Made by a program: the position numbers and the translations under genes. From positions 1 to 64,000 of the forward strand of contig CAMDDU010000023.1 in the NCBI GenBank assembly GCA_945892985.1: a stretch of DNA of 64,000 nt. The letters are read 5' to 3'. The stretch is from CAITSH01 sp945892985 (GTDB lineage Bacteria > Pseudomonadota > Gammaproteobacteria > Burkholderiales > SG8-39). Shown piece after piece: positions 48,303 through 57,521 of the stretch (position 1 is its first letter; each line of letters begins with the position of its first letter). The notes below the pieces were generated by a model. That model was given only the letters and a program-made list of their open reading frames with translations. It ran no database searches and was not told the DNA's origin.

Positions 48303-49892
48303 TTGCAACGCGATTTGATGGCACCTCCTGTCATTGATGCCGGCACCGAGCCTGTGCCGGGTAACATCCCGCCCGACCAGGTTGCGCCGGACGCGCTCGT
48401 TGGCATCCGCCGACTGCAGACCAATCCCAAACGCTGGGAAGGGCGCAATTGGACGGGTTTCGTTGCGGCCTTGCACGATGCCGGGGTGGAGTGCCTGGAG
48501 CAGGTGCCCGTTGGCGGCACCTTTTGTTCGGATGCAGGCGGTATGGCATATGGCATGCCCCATGGTGTGGTGATCGCGCGCAGCGCGCAGCAGATTGCCG
48601 CGCTACTCAAGGCGGCGCAATCGCACGCCGTTCCTGTCACGGTGCGCGGCGGCGGTCTTACGACCGAGGGCGAGTCGGTGGCCTTCGGCGGCGTGCTGCT
48701 CGACATGACCGGCATGAGCAAAGTGATCGCGGTCGACAAGGCGGCGCTGACGGTGCGCACCCAGGCCGGTATTTTCTGGCACAGCCTGGCCGAGTCCTTG
48801 CGCCGTCATGGCATGGACTATCTCTCGGCGCCGCTCAACCTGACCTCGTCGGTGGGTGGCTCCATCAATGTCGGCGGCATCGACGTCAATTCAGCGCGCC
48901 TTGGTTGCAGCGCGGATCAGGCGCTGGCGCTGCAGGTGGTCACGCCCACCGGCGACATCGTCGAGTGCTCGGATACGCTGAATCCGGAGTTTTTCCAGCG
49001 CGTGATCCTCGGCTACGGCCAGTTTGGCGTGATCACTGAGGCGACGTTGCGCATCCGGCCCTACACGCCGCTCAGGATGCATTATTTTTACTACACGTCG
49101 CTGCGCACGGCCATCGAGGATTTGCAGCTGCTCGATCGCAATGACGCGTCCGATTACTCGGGTATTCTTACCATGATGGATACGGTGGTGAATCTGTTAG
49201 TGGCATTTGATTCGGACGAGCGTGAGGCCGCTTTCATGGGGAAATGGAAGGCGCAGTTGCGCGGTTACGGCGAGGCGGCTTTTACGCCGCGCATGATCGC
49301 CTTTTTCGCGTTGCGACCGTGGCGGCTGCGCGAGGCGCTGTGGCTGAAAAAGCGCAAAAGCCAGCTGTTTCCCGAATTTCGTCGGCCCGAGCATGTGCGT
49401 GAGGGCAAGATGTCCGACCGCACCGTCGTGTTCTCGCGCGCGGTTTGGAAATACTGGGGTGGTCGCCAGGTGGTGATTCCTGATCTGGCCACCTCGGAAC
49501 AGAAATTTATCGAGGCGGTGGAGCGCGGCAACGCCGTGTGCAGGAAATATTTTCGCTATTACACCTTGTACTGCGTCGGTATCAAACTGCGCGAGGATCA
49601 CAGGCCGCATTACGAAATGAGCTGCATCCCGCCCGATGCCCAAGGCCGCGCCTATGGCTGCGAATTCGAACCTGTGATTGGTGACGACATCATCAGCCGC
49701 GACACGCTGCAATCGTTCAAAAACGAGATCTATGACATCGGTGTCGACATCGGTGCCAGTTATTACCGTTTCGGCGGCATGATGAAGGGTTATATCCGGC
49801 GGGTGTTCGGTGACGCGGTGGTGGACCGGCACCTGGCGATGAAGCGCGCGGCCGACCCGGCGATGATACTTAACCGCAATGTGATTTTCTGA
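48303..49892 (+). CDS. FAD-linked oxidase (PCMH-type flavoprotein)
   Basis: A 529-residue flavoprotein with the VAO/PCMH FAD-binding domain at about residues 80-265: PHGVVIARSAQQIAALLKAAQSHAVPVTVRGGGLTTEGESVAFGGVLLDMTGMSKV and SSVGGSINVGGIDVNSARLGCSADQALALQVVTPTGDIVEC. Residues 265-529 form the substrate cap; the substrate is unknown. The TTG at 48303 follows AGGAG at good spacing. The stop overlaps the next start (TGATG), so it is coupled to a 2x[4Fe-4S] protein that probably takes its electrons. It is GlcD-like in logic, but cap and order differ. Confidence 0.9.
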   Translation: MQRDLMAPPVIDAGTEPVPGNIPPDQVAPDALVGIRRLQTNPKRWEGRNWTGFVAALHDAGVECLEQVPVGGTFCSDAGGMAYGMPHGVVIARSAQQIAALLKAAQSHAVPVTVRGGGLTTEGESVAFGGVLLDMTGMSKVIAVDKAALTVRTQAGIFWHSLAESLRRHGMDYLSAPLNLTSSVGGSINVGGIDVNSARLGCSADQALALQVVTPTGDIVECSDTLNPEFFQRVILGYGQFGVITEATLRIRPYTPLRMHYFYYTSLRTAIEDLQLLDRNDASDYSGILTMMDTVVNLLVAFDSDEREAAFMGKWKAQLRGYGEAAFTPRMIAFFALRPWRLREALWLKKRKSQLFPEFRRPEHVREGKMSDRTVVFSRAVWKYWGGRQVVIPDLATSEQKFIEAVERGNAVCRKYFRYYTLYCVGIKLREDHRPHYEMSCIPPDAQGRAYGCEFEPVIGDDIISRDTLQSFKNEIYDIGVDIGASYYRFGGMMKGYIRRVFGDAVVDRHLAMKRAADPAMILNRNVIF

Positions 49893-50881
49893 TGATGACT
49901 GCGCTGTCGGTTACAACGGATACAAGGGTGACAAGCTTGAGTGGGGGCCGAACAAAAGGTTTTGAGGCCTGCACCGGCTGCAGTTTGTGCCTGCTCGCCT
50001 GCCCGGTGTGGCGCTCGACGCACGACATACGCCTGACGCCCCACGGTCGCGCCAAGGCGATGCAGCACGGCGCAGGCGCCGGTGATCTCGCCGCGTCCAT
50101 TGATTCGTGCACCTTGTGCGGCGCCTGCGAGCCGGCCTGTCCGGAGGATATCGCGCTGGTTGACTTGATTGTCGCGTTGCGCGCGCCATCGCAGCCTGCG
50201 GGTATGGCGAGGCAGGCGGCGATGCCGCCGGGCGCGCGCCAGGGCGAAGCGGTGTTGCTGGCTGACGCGGCGCTGGCGGCCAACGCCGGGGTACTGGCAC
50301 AAACCGTGGCACTGCTGGGCGGCATGGCTGTGGCGTCCGACAAGGGCGCAGATATTGCGCTCGCGCTCGAGTCGGGCGCGGCCATAGCGCCCGCGCGTCT
50401 GGAGGCATTTTTGTCGCCGCTGCGCGGCGCGCAAGCCCTGGTCGTTGCCGACGGCCTGCTACTGCGCGCATTGCGCGGCTGGCTGCCGTCCTCGTCCTCG
50501 TACTTAAGGGTGCAAAGCCTGGGAGAGGCCGCGAGCCGCACTGTCGCCGTGCGTGCCGCGCTGGGGCGCGGGGATTTTTATGTCATCGAACCGCGTGCTT
50601 ATCACGCCGACCGCGAGCGCCTGGTCGGCCATTACGACGAGCTGCGCCACGCCACGGGCTGCGGCATCAACCTTGACATGCAACGGCTGGCCGTTCCGAC
50701 CACCGCCAACAGCCTGCCGCAACGCGCCGGACGCAACCGCGTCGATGTGTCGGCGCAGGCGCGCTGGATAGTCGAAGGCAAGGCATTTTCCCGTATCGTT
50801 GTCGAAGATATCAATGATGTTGCGGCATTCCGGACCATTACCGACAAGCCGGTGCTGCACGTCGCGCAGCTCGCGGCCTGA
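49892..50881 (+). CDS. 2x[4Fe-4S] ferredoxin-type oxidoreductase subunit
   Basis: A 329-residue iron-sulfur protein. The two clusters are seen as CTGCSLCLLACPVW (residues 27-40) and CTLCGACEPACPED (near 74-87). Residues 100-329 are an alanine-rich domain with ADGLLLRALRGWLPSSSS and HYDELRHATGCGINLDMQRLAVPTTANSLPQ, which recalls the CCG-type domain of GlcF/HdrB proteins but lacks the doubled cysteines. It is translationally coupled to the flavin oxidase, so it likely passes electrons from it to a quinone or other acceptor. The start ATG may be the first or the second of two adjacent ones. Confidence 0.88.
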   Translation: MMTALSVTTDTRVTSLSGGRTKGFEACTGCSLCLLACPVWRSTHDIRLTPHGRAKAMQHGAGAGDLAASIDSCTLCGACEPACPEDIALVDLIVALRAPSQPAGMARQAAMPPGARQGEAVLLADAALAANAGVLAQTVALLGGMAVASDKGADIALALESGAAIAPARLEAFLSPLRGAQALVVADGLLLRALRGWLPSSSSYLRVQSLGEAASRTVAVRAALGRGDFYVIEPRAYHADRERLVGHYDELRHATGCGINLDMQRLAVPTTANSLPQRAGRNRVDVSAQARWIVEGKAFSRIVVEDINDVAAFRTITDKPVLHVAQLAA

Positions 50882-50897
50882 GCGGGCAAGGAAACCC

Positions 50898-52106
50898 ATG
50901 CGAACCACAGATGTCATCATCGTCGGGGCGAGCCTCGCGGCTGCGGCTGCGGCCAAGCGCCTCGTTGACGCCGGCCTTGAGACGCTCATACTCGAGCGCC
51001 AGGCCTTGCCGCGTCACAAAATATGCAGCGGCATTCTGTCGCCGCGAGGACACCGCTTTCTGATAGAAAATTTCGGCCCGCTGCCGCGTGAAGTGCTGCA
51101 CGAACCGACCTGGTGTCGCGGCGTGACGTTTCACTTTCCCAGCATGGTTTCCCTGAGCATGGATTTTTTCGGCGGCACCACGCCGCACCTGCACCGCAAG
51201 TATTCCGACCATTGGGCGATCAAACGCAGCGGCGCGGAGGTGCACGACAAGACCTCGTTTGTCGGGCTGGAGCAGCATGAGGGTCATGTCATCGTCACGG
51301 CGCGCAAGGACGGCGAGGATGTGGTCTACCGCGCGCGCCACATCATTGGCGCAGACGGCCCCAGTTCGCCGGTCATACGCGCGCTGTATCCGGACTACCC
51401 GAAGCAGATCCCGTGGTTTTTTGTCGGGCAGAAGTTCCACAACATCATCGCGTGCCCGCTCGATCACGCGTATTTCCACTTCTGGTTCAATCCTGATCTC
51501 GGGCATTACACTTGGAGCCACGCGCGCGACGGCCAGCAGATTGTCGGCGTGGGCTTCAAGGCCGGCGATAATTTCGACGCGAAACACAAAAACGTCGTGC
51601 GCTACTTCGAGGAAAAGCACGGCGTCAAACTCGACCCCCACTCCACGCATGAGGGCTGCGCCGAGAACTTCGGGCCTTCGCTTATCAACCGCTACGTTTT
51701 CGGCAAAGGCAATGTGCTGGTCACCGGCCAGGCGGCGGGTTTTTTGAACATGATAGGAGAGGGCATGAGTTGCGCCCTGCATTCGGGGGCGATAGCCGGG
51801 GAGGCCATTGTCGAGGCGCGCCTGCGTAAGCGGCCGGTGCAGGAGATGTACCGGAAAATGATCGCATCAGAGGTCAGGCGCACCACCGACCAGTGGAATC
51901 CGCTGAAAATTGCGTTTGACCGGCCGCACGAGGCCGACTTTCCGGCGGCGCTGATGAAGCTGTCCTGGCGCGAGCGCGGCCTGGTGATGCGCGACATGTG
52001 GCGTTTCATCGTGCTGTACAAGGAATTCAAGTGGGGCCGGCAAATTTTTCAGTCTGCCATGAGCCGCATAGGGGCCGCCGGTTACCCGACCGGACGCTGG
52101 GGCTGA
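50898..52106 (+). CDS. Geranylgeranyl reductase-like FAD-dependent oxidoreductase
   Basis: A 402-residue flavoprotein of the GGR/PHBH superfamily. The dinucleotide motif is VIIVGASLAAAAAAKRL (residues 6-22, GxSxxA variant), then ILERQALPRHKICSGILSPRG with a cysteine in the position of the GGR family Cys, IIGADGPSSPVIRALYP, and VLVTGQAAGFLNMIGEGMSCALHSGAIAG for the GD-like motif. The ATG at 50898 follows AAGGAA. It is the third gene of the redox operon, 17 bases after the iron-sulfur protein gene. It could reduce a double bond in a lipid or quinone-like substrate with electrons from the two upstream proteins. Confidence 0.88.
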   Translation: MRTTDVIIVGASLAAAAAAKRLVDAGLETLILERQALPRHKICSGILSPRGHRFLIENFGPLPREVLHEPTWCRGVTFHFPSMVSLSMDFFGGTTPHLHRKYSDHWAIKRSGAEVHDKTSFVGLEQHEGHVIVTARKDGEDVVYRARHIIGADGPSSPVIRALYPDYPKQIPWFFVGQKFHNIIACPLDHAYFHFWFNPDLGHYTWSHARDGQQIVGVGFKAGDNFDAKHKNVVRYFEEKHGVKLDPHSTHEGCAENFGPSLINRYVFGKGNVLVTGQAAGFLNMIGEGMSCALHSGAIAGEAIVEARLRKRPVQEMYRKMIASEVRRTTDQWNPLKIAFDRPHEADFPAALMKLSWRERGLVMRDMWRFIVLYKEFKWGRQIFQSAMSRIGAAGYPTGRWG

Positions 52107-52350
52107 GCCTCCCGGTATCGCGCAGTTCTTGCGGTCGGGAATAGGCTGGCAGCAGGCTCACCGGACTGCTTGCGAATAAGCCAGATCCGGGCGGTTGAGG
52201 CTGGCTCGCGCCGGGGGTATGGCGCGCAAATGCCCGACTGGCGCGGCTTTCGGGGTGGTGGCTGGTTTGCGCTATGTCCTTTCAGGTAATTGCAGGTGGC
52301 CGCGGAATCGCCCATACTGCGGCGACCAATAACTCAAAAGGGGATGGACT
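52107..52350. other. Spacer without recognised features
   Basis: Non-coding 244 bases between the redox operon and thioredoxin. Nothing beyond the thioredoxin promoter region is expected; no hairpin with T-run is seen. Confidence 0.4.
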
Positions 52351-52728
52351 GTGGCGACCGTCGAGCTGACCAAGGAAAACTTCGAGCAAGTTGTCGCCGG
52401 GAACGACATGGTGGTGGTCGATTTTTGGGCGCCCTGGTGCGGTCCGTGCCGGGCCTTCGCGCCGACTTACGAGGCCGAGTCCGAGAAGCACGCCGATGTG
52501 GTGTTCGCCAAGCTCAACACCGAAGACGAGCAGGAGGTCGCCGCCGCCTTCAATATCCGCTCCATTCCGACCTTGATGATCTTTCGGGAAAAGGTGGTGT
52601 TGTTTTCTGAGGCCGGTGCATTGCCGGCATCGGCGCTCGGGCAGGTGCTGGCGCAGGCCAAGACCATAGATATGGCCAAGGTTCATCTGGAAATTGCACA
52701 GCAGCAGGGCCAGCAGGCCGCGAACTAG
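52351..52728 (+). CDS. Thioredoxin
   Basis: A 125-residue thioredoxin with the active site WAPWCGPCRAF (Cys31 and Cys34), the cis-proline in IRSIPTLMIF, and a 15-residue C-terminal extension (VHLEIAQQQGQQAAN). It is cytoplasmic, with no signal peptide. The start is the GTG at 52351 after AAAGGGG; the overlapping ATG at 52344 is out of frame. It may keep disulfides reduced in the preceding flavin/Fe-S system, but general redox work is as likely. The tail is longer than in E. coli TrxA. Confidence 0.93.
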   Translation: MATVELTKENFEQVVAGNDMVVVDFWAPWCGPCRAFAPTYEAESEKHADVVFAKLNTEDEQEVAAAFNIRSIPTLMIFREKVVLFSEAGALPASALGQVLAQAKTIDMAKVHLEIAQQQGQQAAN

Positions 52729-52748
52729 CACCACATGCCCGTCGTCGC

Positions 52749-54773
52749 ATGCCAAACTCGCCGGTGACCGACCCGCAGCAGCAGGTCAGCACGTTGAAGC
52801 GCAGCGAGGACCTGCCGACACCTTCTGGCGCCGTGCCCTCTACTCTCGCCGAACGCATAGACGCCGAACGCGTCCGTATGCTTTATTCGGTGGCGCCGTT
52901 CAATATTCTCATTCATTTACTCGCCTCCTCGCTGCTCGCCTATGCGATATGGGGGACGGTGGACGGGTCGCTTCTCGCCGGCTGGTATGCGGTGATGCTG
53001 CTGGTGTGTGCCTGCTGCTGGGCGTTGCAACACGGCTACCACGACACGGACAAGCTTGCGGGTCAGGCGCGGGGCTGGGAGCTCCGTTTCGCCGCCGCGG
53101 CTTTTGTCACTGCGCTGGTCTGGTCGGCGCTGCTACTGTTTCTTTTTCCTGCGCACAGCGTGCCCCACCAGATATTGATTATTCTTGTCATTTGCAGCCT
53201 CGCTTTCGGCAGCGCCGGCGCGGTGCAGGCGAGCATGATCAGCTTTGTCGCCTTTGTGGCGACGACGCTGTTGGCCTTGTTTTTGCGGCTTATGCTGAAT
53301 GGACAGGAGCTCGATATGTATGCCGGGCTCCTGCTTGCGGCGAGTTTTCCAGTCTGGGCCGGCATTTTTTTTCGCTTGCACAAAACGATCCGGCAGTCAC
53401 TGCTGGTCCGCTTCGAAAAAGAGTCTCTCGTGGAAGAGTTGCAGCGTGTCGAGTCGCAGATGAAGCAGGCCCTTAGCGAAGAGGCTGTCATCCTGGACAC
53501 CGCGCTTGTTGGCATCGTATTCATCCAGGAGCGGCGCATTTTGCGCTGCAACCGGCGCATGGAGGAGTTGTTTGGATTTGGTCCCGGCGAGCTCGCCGCG
53601 TGCTCGACGAGGGTGCTGTACGGTTCGGACCAGATCTGGCATGAGGCGCTCAGGCGCATCGAGGCCAACCTGCTCAGGGACGGGCTGCATGATGAGGAAA
53701 TGGCGTTTTCCCGCCGTGACGGTGCCCCGATCTGGTGCCGCTACGCCGGCCGTGCCCTGGAGCCGGGCGATATGTCGCGCGGTGCGGTGTGGATTTTTTC
53801 TGATGTGACCAAGCGGCGGCAGGCGGAACAGGGACTGTCGCGCGCCAACGCCATTCTTATTGACGCGATCGAGGGCATTCCTGATGCGTTTGCAATTTTC
53901 GACCGCGAGGACCGGCTGGTGCAGTGCAATCTGCGCTATCTGGAGGGCGTCGGGCTTGGTGTCAGCCGTGCTGAGGCGAAGGGCATGTCTTTTGAGCAGT
54001 TGGTGCGTAACGCCATTTCGCGCGGTGAACCGATTCCGCCCGAGTATGGTGGCAATGTCGAGGCCTGGGTGGTCGAGCGTGTTCGCCGCCACCGCCAGCC
54101 TGACGGGGATTTTGTGCAGGAGTTTGTTGACGGGCGATGGATACATGCGCGCGACCGGCGTACCGCCGAGGGTGGGATAGTGTCGGTGCGCACCGATATC
54201 ACCGAGTTGCGCCGCAACCAGGCGCGCGCGGAATTTCTGGCCAACCACGACCCGCTTACTGCGTTGCCCAATCGCCGCCTGCTGGAGGACCGCCTGCGAC
54301 AGGCGCTGATCCAGGCAAGGCGTAAGCAGAACATGGTGGCGTTAATGATGGTTGATCTTGACCGCTTCAAGACCATCAATGACAGATTCGGCCACCGCTT
54401 TGGCGACGCGGTGCTGCTCGAGGCGGCGCGCCGGCTGTGCGCCTGTGTGCGCGAAGTCGACACCGTGTCACGCATGGGCGGGGACGAATTTGTCATCTTG
54501 TTATCCGAATTGCGCCAGGCGCAGGATGCCGCACTGGTGGCGCAGAAAATACTGGATGCCATGTCCAGGCCCGTCGAAGCGGAGGGCGAAGTGCTGCGCA
54601 TAACTTGCAGCATAGGCATTGCCGAGCAGCATGCCAACGGCGATGACGCCCAAGCGCTGCTCAAAGCCGCCGATATCGCGATGTACGCTGCCAAGGAGAG
54701 CGGGCGCAATGCTTATAAATTTGCGGCTGCGACGGTCGCAGCCGTTGCAGGTGGCCGGTTTGAACGACATTGA
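52749..54773 (+). CDS. Membrane PAS-PAS-GGDEF diguanylate cyclase
   Basis: A 674-residue signalling protein. About six membrane segments fill residues 40-215. Two PAS domains follow (about 245-375, EEAVILDTALVGIVFIQERRILRCN; and about 375-500, ILIDAIEGIPDAFAIFDREDRLVQCN with PAC). The GGDEF domain covers about 510-660: NHDPLTALPNRRLLEDRL, MMVDLDRFKTINDRFGHRFGDAVLLEAARRL, and SRMGGDEFVILLSEL. The inhibitory I-site RXXD (REVD) lies five residues before GGDEF. The enzyme should make cyclic di-GMP under product control. The sensed signal is unknown. It starts 20 bases after thioredoxin. Confidence 0.94.
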   Translation: MPNSPVTDPQQQVSTLKRSEDLPTPSGAVPSTLAERIDAERVRMLYSVAPFNILIHLLASSLLAYAIWGTVDGSLLAGWYAVMLLVCACCWALQHGYHDTDKLAGQARGWELRFAAAAFVTALVWSALLLFLFPAHSVPHQILIILVICSLAFGSAGAVQASMISFVAFVATTLLALFLRLMLNGQELDMYAGLLLAASFPVWAGIFFRLHKTIRQSLLVRFEKESLVEELQRVESQMKQALSEEAVILDTALVGIVFIQERRILRCNRRMEELFGFGPGELAACSTRVLYGSDQIWHEALRRIEANLLRDGLHDEEMAFSRRDGAPIWCRYAGRALEPGDMSRGAVWIFSDVTKRRQAEQGLSRANAILIDAIEGIPDAFAIFDREDRLVQCNLRYLEGVGLGVSRAEAKGMSFEQLVRNAISRGEPIPPEYGGNVEAWVVERVRRHRQPDGDFVQEFVDGRWIHARDRRTAEGGIVSVRTDITELRRNQARAEFLANHDPLTALPNRRLLEDRLRQALIQARRKQNMVALMMVDLDRFKTINDRFGHRFGDAVLLEAARRLCACVREVDTVSRMGGDEFVILLSELRQAQDAALVAQKILDAMSRPVEAEGEVLRITCSIGIAEQHANGDDAQALLKAADIAMYAAKESGRNAYKFAAATVAAVAGGRFERH

Positions 54774-54786
54774 AGGTGTCCGGCCC

Positions 54787-56004
54787 ATGAGTTGTTTTCG
54801 CAGTTTTGGCCCCCGTCGCTACCTGAGCAAGCTGCTGTCGTGGTGCTGCCTGCTGTACGCCGTGCTGCCGGCGGCTGCGGGCGCGGCGCCGTTTGTTCCG
54901 GCCGATGACGCGCAGGTGCTCGAGCGCCTGCCCGTTCGCGCCGGCGATCCGGTGGCGCGTGAATTGCGCGCCTTGCGCGCGGTGCTTGCCGGTGACCCGA
55001 ACAGCCAGTCCGCGGCGCTCGATCTGGCGTGGCGCTATTTCGAACTGGCCATGTCCGAGGGCGACCCGCGTTATATCGGCTACGCCGAGGCTGCGCTGCG
55101 GCCCTGGTGGACGCTGCCTGCGCCGCCTGCGCCGGTGTTGACGCTGCGCGGCGTGCTGCGCCAGTACAAGCACGAGTTCGCGCCGGCGCTGGCCGATCTG
55201 GGCGCTGCCACGGCCATCGACCCCTCCGATGTGAACGCCTGGTCCTGGCGCGCGGCCATTCACCTGGTGCAGGCCGATTACGCCGCTTCACGCACCGACT
55301 GCGAGGGTCTGCGCCCGCACGCGTCCGCGCTGCGCCTTGCCGGATGCTTCGCTTCGGTGGATGGCGCGAGCGGCCGCGCAAGCGAGGCCTATCGCATGCT
55401 GTCGGCGGCGCTGGCTGCCGAAAAAGATGCTTCGCCCGCGACCCGTTTGTGGATGCACACCCGGCTGGCGGAATTTTCGCTGCGCTTGGGCGAGCGCGCC
55501 CAGGCCGAGCGCCATTTCAAGCTGGCGCTGGCGCAGGGGGTGACCGACCAGTTCATCCTGGCCGAGTACGCCGACTTCCTGCTCGACGCCGGACGCAACG
55601 CCGAGGTGCTGGCCATGCTCAAGGGCTGGGCGCGCTCGGATGTACTGCTGCTGCGTCTCGCGCTGGCCGCCAAGGCCGTCGGGGCGGGCGAACTCGCGGC
55701 CCATGCCGAAGCGATGCAGGCGCGCTTTGAGGCGGCGGCACTGCGCGGCGACAAGCTGCACTTGCAGGAGGAAGCGCGCTTTTTGCTTTATGTGCGGGGC
55801 AAGCCGCGCGAGGCGCTGGCCGTCGCCAGGGAGAACTGGCAGGCGGAGCAGCGCGAGCCGCGGGATGCGCGCATCCTGCTGGAGGCGGCGCTGGCTGCCG
55901 GCGATCGGGCCGCTGCCGCGCCGGCGCTGCAATGGCTGGATAACAGCCGGCACGAAGATGCCTTGCTGCGCGACCTGGCGGCGCGCCTGGGCAGGCTCAA
56001 ATGA
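54787..56004 (+). CDS. Exported TPR-like repeat protein
   Basis: A 405-residue secreted or periplasmic protein. The signal peptide is residues 1-33 (LLSWCCLLYAVLPAAAGAAP). The rest is an alpha-helical solenoid of TPR-like repeats: ALDLAWRYFELAMSEGDPRYIGYAEAAL, PVLTLRGVLRQYKHEFAPALADLGAATAIDP, LAEFSLRLGERAQAERHFKLALAQG. The ATG at 54787 is chosen because the signal peptide starts there; the upstream in-frame extension lies inside the GGDEF gene. It overlaps the HupE-like gene by four bases and likely works with it, perhaps as a scaffold for a metal-related membrane complex. Confidence 0.85.
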   Translation: MSCFRSFGPRRYLSKLLSWCCLLYAVLPAAAGAAPFVPADDAQVLERLPVRAGDPVARELRALRAVLAGDPNSQSAALDLAWRYFELAMSEGDPRYIGYAEAALRPWWTLPAPPAPVLTLRGVLRQYKHEFAPALADLGAATAIDPSDVNAWSWRAAIHLVQADYAASRTDCEGLRPHASALRLAGCFASVDGASGRASEAYRMLSAALAAEKDASPATRLWMHTRLAEFSLRLGERAQAERHFKLALAQGVTDQFILAEYADFLLDAGRNAEVLAMLKGWARSDVLLLRLALAAKAVGAGELAAHAEAMQARFEAAALRGDKLHLQEEARFLLYVRGKPREALAVARENWQAEQREPRDARILLEAALAAGDRAAAAPALQWLDNSRHEDALLRDLAARLGRLK

Positions 56005-57170
56005 CAAGACTGTCTCGCAGGGGCCTGCCCCTGCTGCTGTGGCTGCTGGGGCTGCTTGTCTCGTCGTCGGCGGCGCTGGCACACAAGGCGAGCGACAGCT
56101 ATCTCGCGCTCAAAGTCGAGGGCGCGAAAATACAAGGCCAATGGGATATTGCATTGCGTGACCTTGATTTCGCCATCGGCCTGGATACCAACGGCGATGG
56201 CGAAATCACCTGGGGCGAGTTGCGCGCCCGCCATGCCGCTATCGATGCGTATGCGCTGGCGCGGCTGAGCCTGAACGCTGGAACGTCACCCTGTCCCCTG
56301 CGCGTGACAGAGCACCTGGTTGACAGGCATACCGACGGCGCGTACACGGTGTTGCGCCTTGCGGCCGATTGCGCGCGCGCGATCAGCACGCTGGATGTGC
56401 GCTATACGCTGCTGTTTGACCTCGACCCGCAGCACAAGGGGCTGTTGCGCTTCGAATATCCGGGCGAGGGAGGCACGGCCGCGGTGAAGACGGCGATTTT
56501 TTCGCCCGACAAGCCGCAGCAGGCGCTGGTCGCGGCCGCGACCCCGGCCTCGGCCATCGGCCAGTTCATTGATTACGCACGCGCCGGCGTCTGGCACATC
56601 TGGATCGGCTTTGACCACATCCTGTTCCTGCTGTCGCTGCTGCTGCCGGCGGTGTTGTACCGGGTGCGCGACCGCTGGCAGGCGGTGGCGCGCTTCAACC
56701 CGGCCTTCTGGGATGTGTTTCGCATCGTCACCTCATTCACGGTGGCGCACTCGATCACGCTGTCACTGGCCACGCTGGGCCTGATCGCGCTGCCCTCGCG
56801 GCTGGTGGAGTCGGCCATCGCCGCGTCGGTAGTGCTGGCCGCGCTGAACAACCTGTTCCCGCTGTTCCAGGGGCGCCGCTGGATGGTGGCCTTTTGTTTC
56901 GGGCTGATTCACGGTTTCGGCTTTGCCAGCGTGCTTGCCGACCTGGGACTGCCGCGCGGCGCGCTGGCGCTGGCCCTGGTGGGCTTCAACCTGGGCGTTG
57001 AGCTGGGGCAGTTGAGCATTGTCGCGGCCTTCTTGCCGACGGCCTACCTGCTGCGCCACGGCTGGTTCTATCGCCGCCTGGTGTTCACCGCCGGATCATG
57101 GCTGATCGCGCTGGTGGCGTTGATCTGGTTTGTCGAGCGGGCTTTTGACCTCAAGCTTATTACCGCCTGA
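56001..57170 (+). CDS. HupE/UreJ-like membrane protein with EF-hand
   Basis: A 389-residue protein. The signal peptide is residues 1-27 (LPLLLWLLGLLVSSSAALA) ending before HKASDSYL. The periplasmic part (28-190) holds a canonical EF-hand calcium loop DTNGDGEITWGE near 62-73. Residues 190-385 are the HupE/UreJ_2 membrane domain with seven or so segments: GVWHIWIGFDHILFLLSLLLPAV, FTVAHSITLSLATLG and CFGLIHGFGFASVLADL. Conserved histidines in HIWIGFDH, AHS and IHG suggest metal transport, as in HupE nickel permeases. ATGA overlap couples it to the TPR gene. Confidence 0.9.
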   Translation: MTRLSRRGLPLLLWLLGLLVSSSAALAHKASDSYLALKVEGAKIQGQWDIALRDLDFAIGLDTNGDGEITWGELRARHAAIDAYALARLSLNAGTSPCPLRVTEHLVDRHTDGAYTVLRLAADCARAISTLDVRYTLLFDLDPQHKGLLRFEYPGEGGTAAVKTAIFSPDKPQQALVAAATPASAIGQFIDYARAGVWHIWIGFDHILFLLSLLLPAVLYRVRDRWQAVARFNPAFWDVFRIVTSFTVAHSITLSLATLGLIALPSRLVESAIAASVVLAALNNLFPLFQGRRWMVAFCFGLIHGFGFASVLADLGLPRGALALALVGFNLGVELGQLSIVAAFLPTAYLLRHGWFYRRLVFTAGSWLIALVALIWFVERAFDLKLITA

Positions 57171-57376
57171 ACCGGCGGCCTGAACCCGCGGTCTGAGTGG
57201 GCGGTCTGATCCGGTGTTAGCAGGCCGAAGGAGCGTGTGGCTAGGTTGCGCGAGGTGTCGCCTAGGGCGACGGCGCGATGGGCCTGGACTGTTCGCTCTT
57301 TCGCGGCGCGGGTGTCGCGGCGGGCAATGGCGGCTAGCACTTGCGAGGTAGCCGGGGTCAGCGTGCTTGTGGACAT
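57068..57376 (-). CDS. Hypothetical protein, doubtful
   Basis: A 102-codon minus-strand frame starting at the ATG at 57376 overlaps the 3-prime end of the HupE-like gene by 100 bases. It begins MSTSTLTPATSQVLAAIARRDTRAAKERTV, which looks like a natural soluble N-terminus, but the second half crosses the tandem repeat and coding DNA in reverse. There is no ribosome site and no recognised family. It may be the remainder of a shortened gene or an accident of composition. Confidence 0.2.
   Translation of the reverse strand: MSTSTLTPATSQVLAAIARRDTRAAKERTVQAHRAVALGDTSRNLATRSFGLLTPDQTAHSDRGFRPPVQAVISLRSKARSTNQINATSAISHDPAVNTRRR
57166..57214. repeat. 13-bp unit tandem repeat, nearly four copies
   Basis: CCTGAACCGGCGG, CCTGAACCCGCGG, TCTGAGTGGGCGG, TCTGATCCGG follow one another. 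The first unit contains the stop codon of the HupE-like gene, so the array extends from the gene end into the spacer. Confidence 0.8.
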
Positions 57377-57521
57377 AAGATTGATTTAATTGAGATAAAT
57401 AAAAATTTATCTTTTTCTTTTAATTTGAATGAAATGATTAAAATTCTTCGCTTTTATAGCGCCATGCGTAAGCTTATATTCTGCTCCACCGTATTCAATA
57501 AAACAGGACAAGGACACTGAC
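57377..57521. promoter_or_regulatory. AT-rich promoter region of pirin gene
   Basis: A sharply AT-rich stretch (57380-57460) in GC-rich surroundings precedes the pirin gene. No operator is recognised. The ribosome site AAGGA is at 57509-57515. Confidence 0.4.

Noticed and set aside
57068..57376. 102-codon minus-strand frame as a confident gene
   Set aside because: Overlaps the HupE-like gene and tandem repeat and lacks a ribosome site. Listed only with low confidence.
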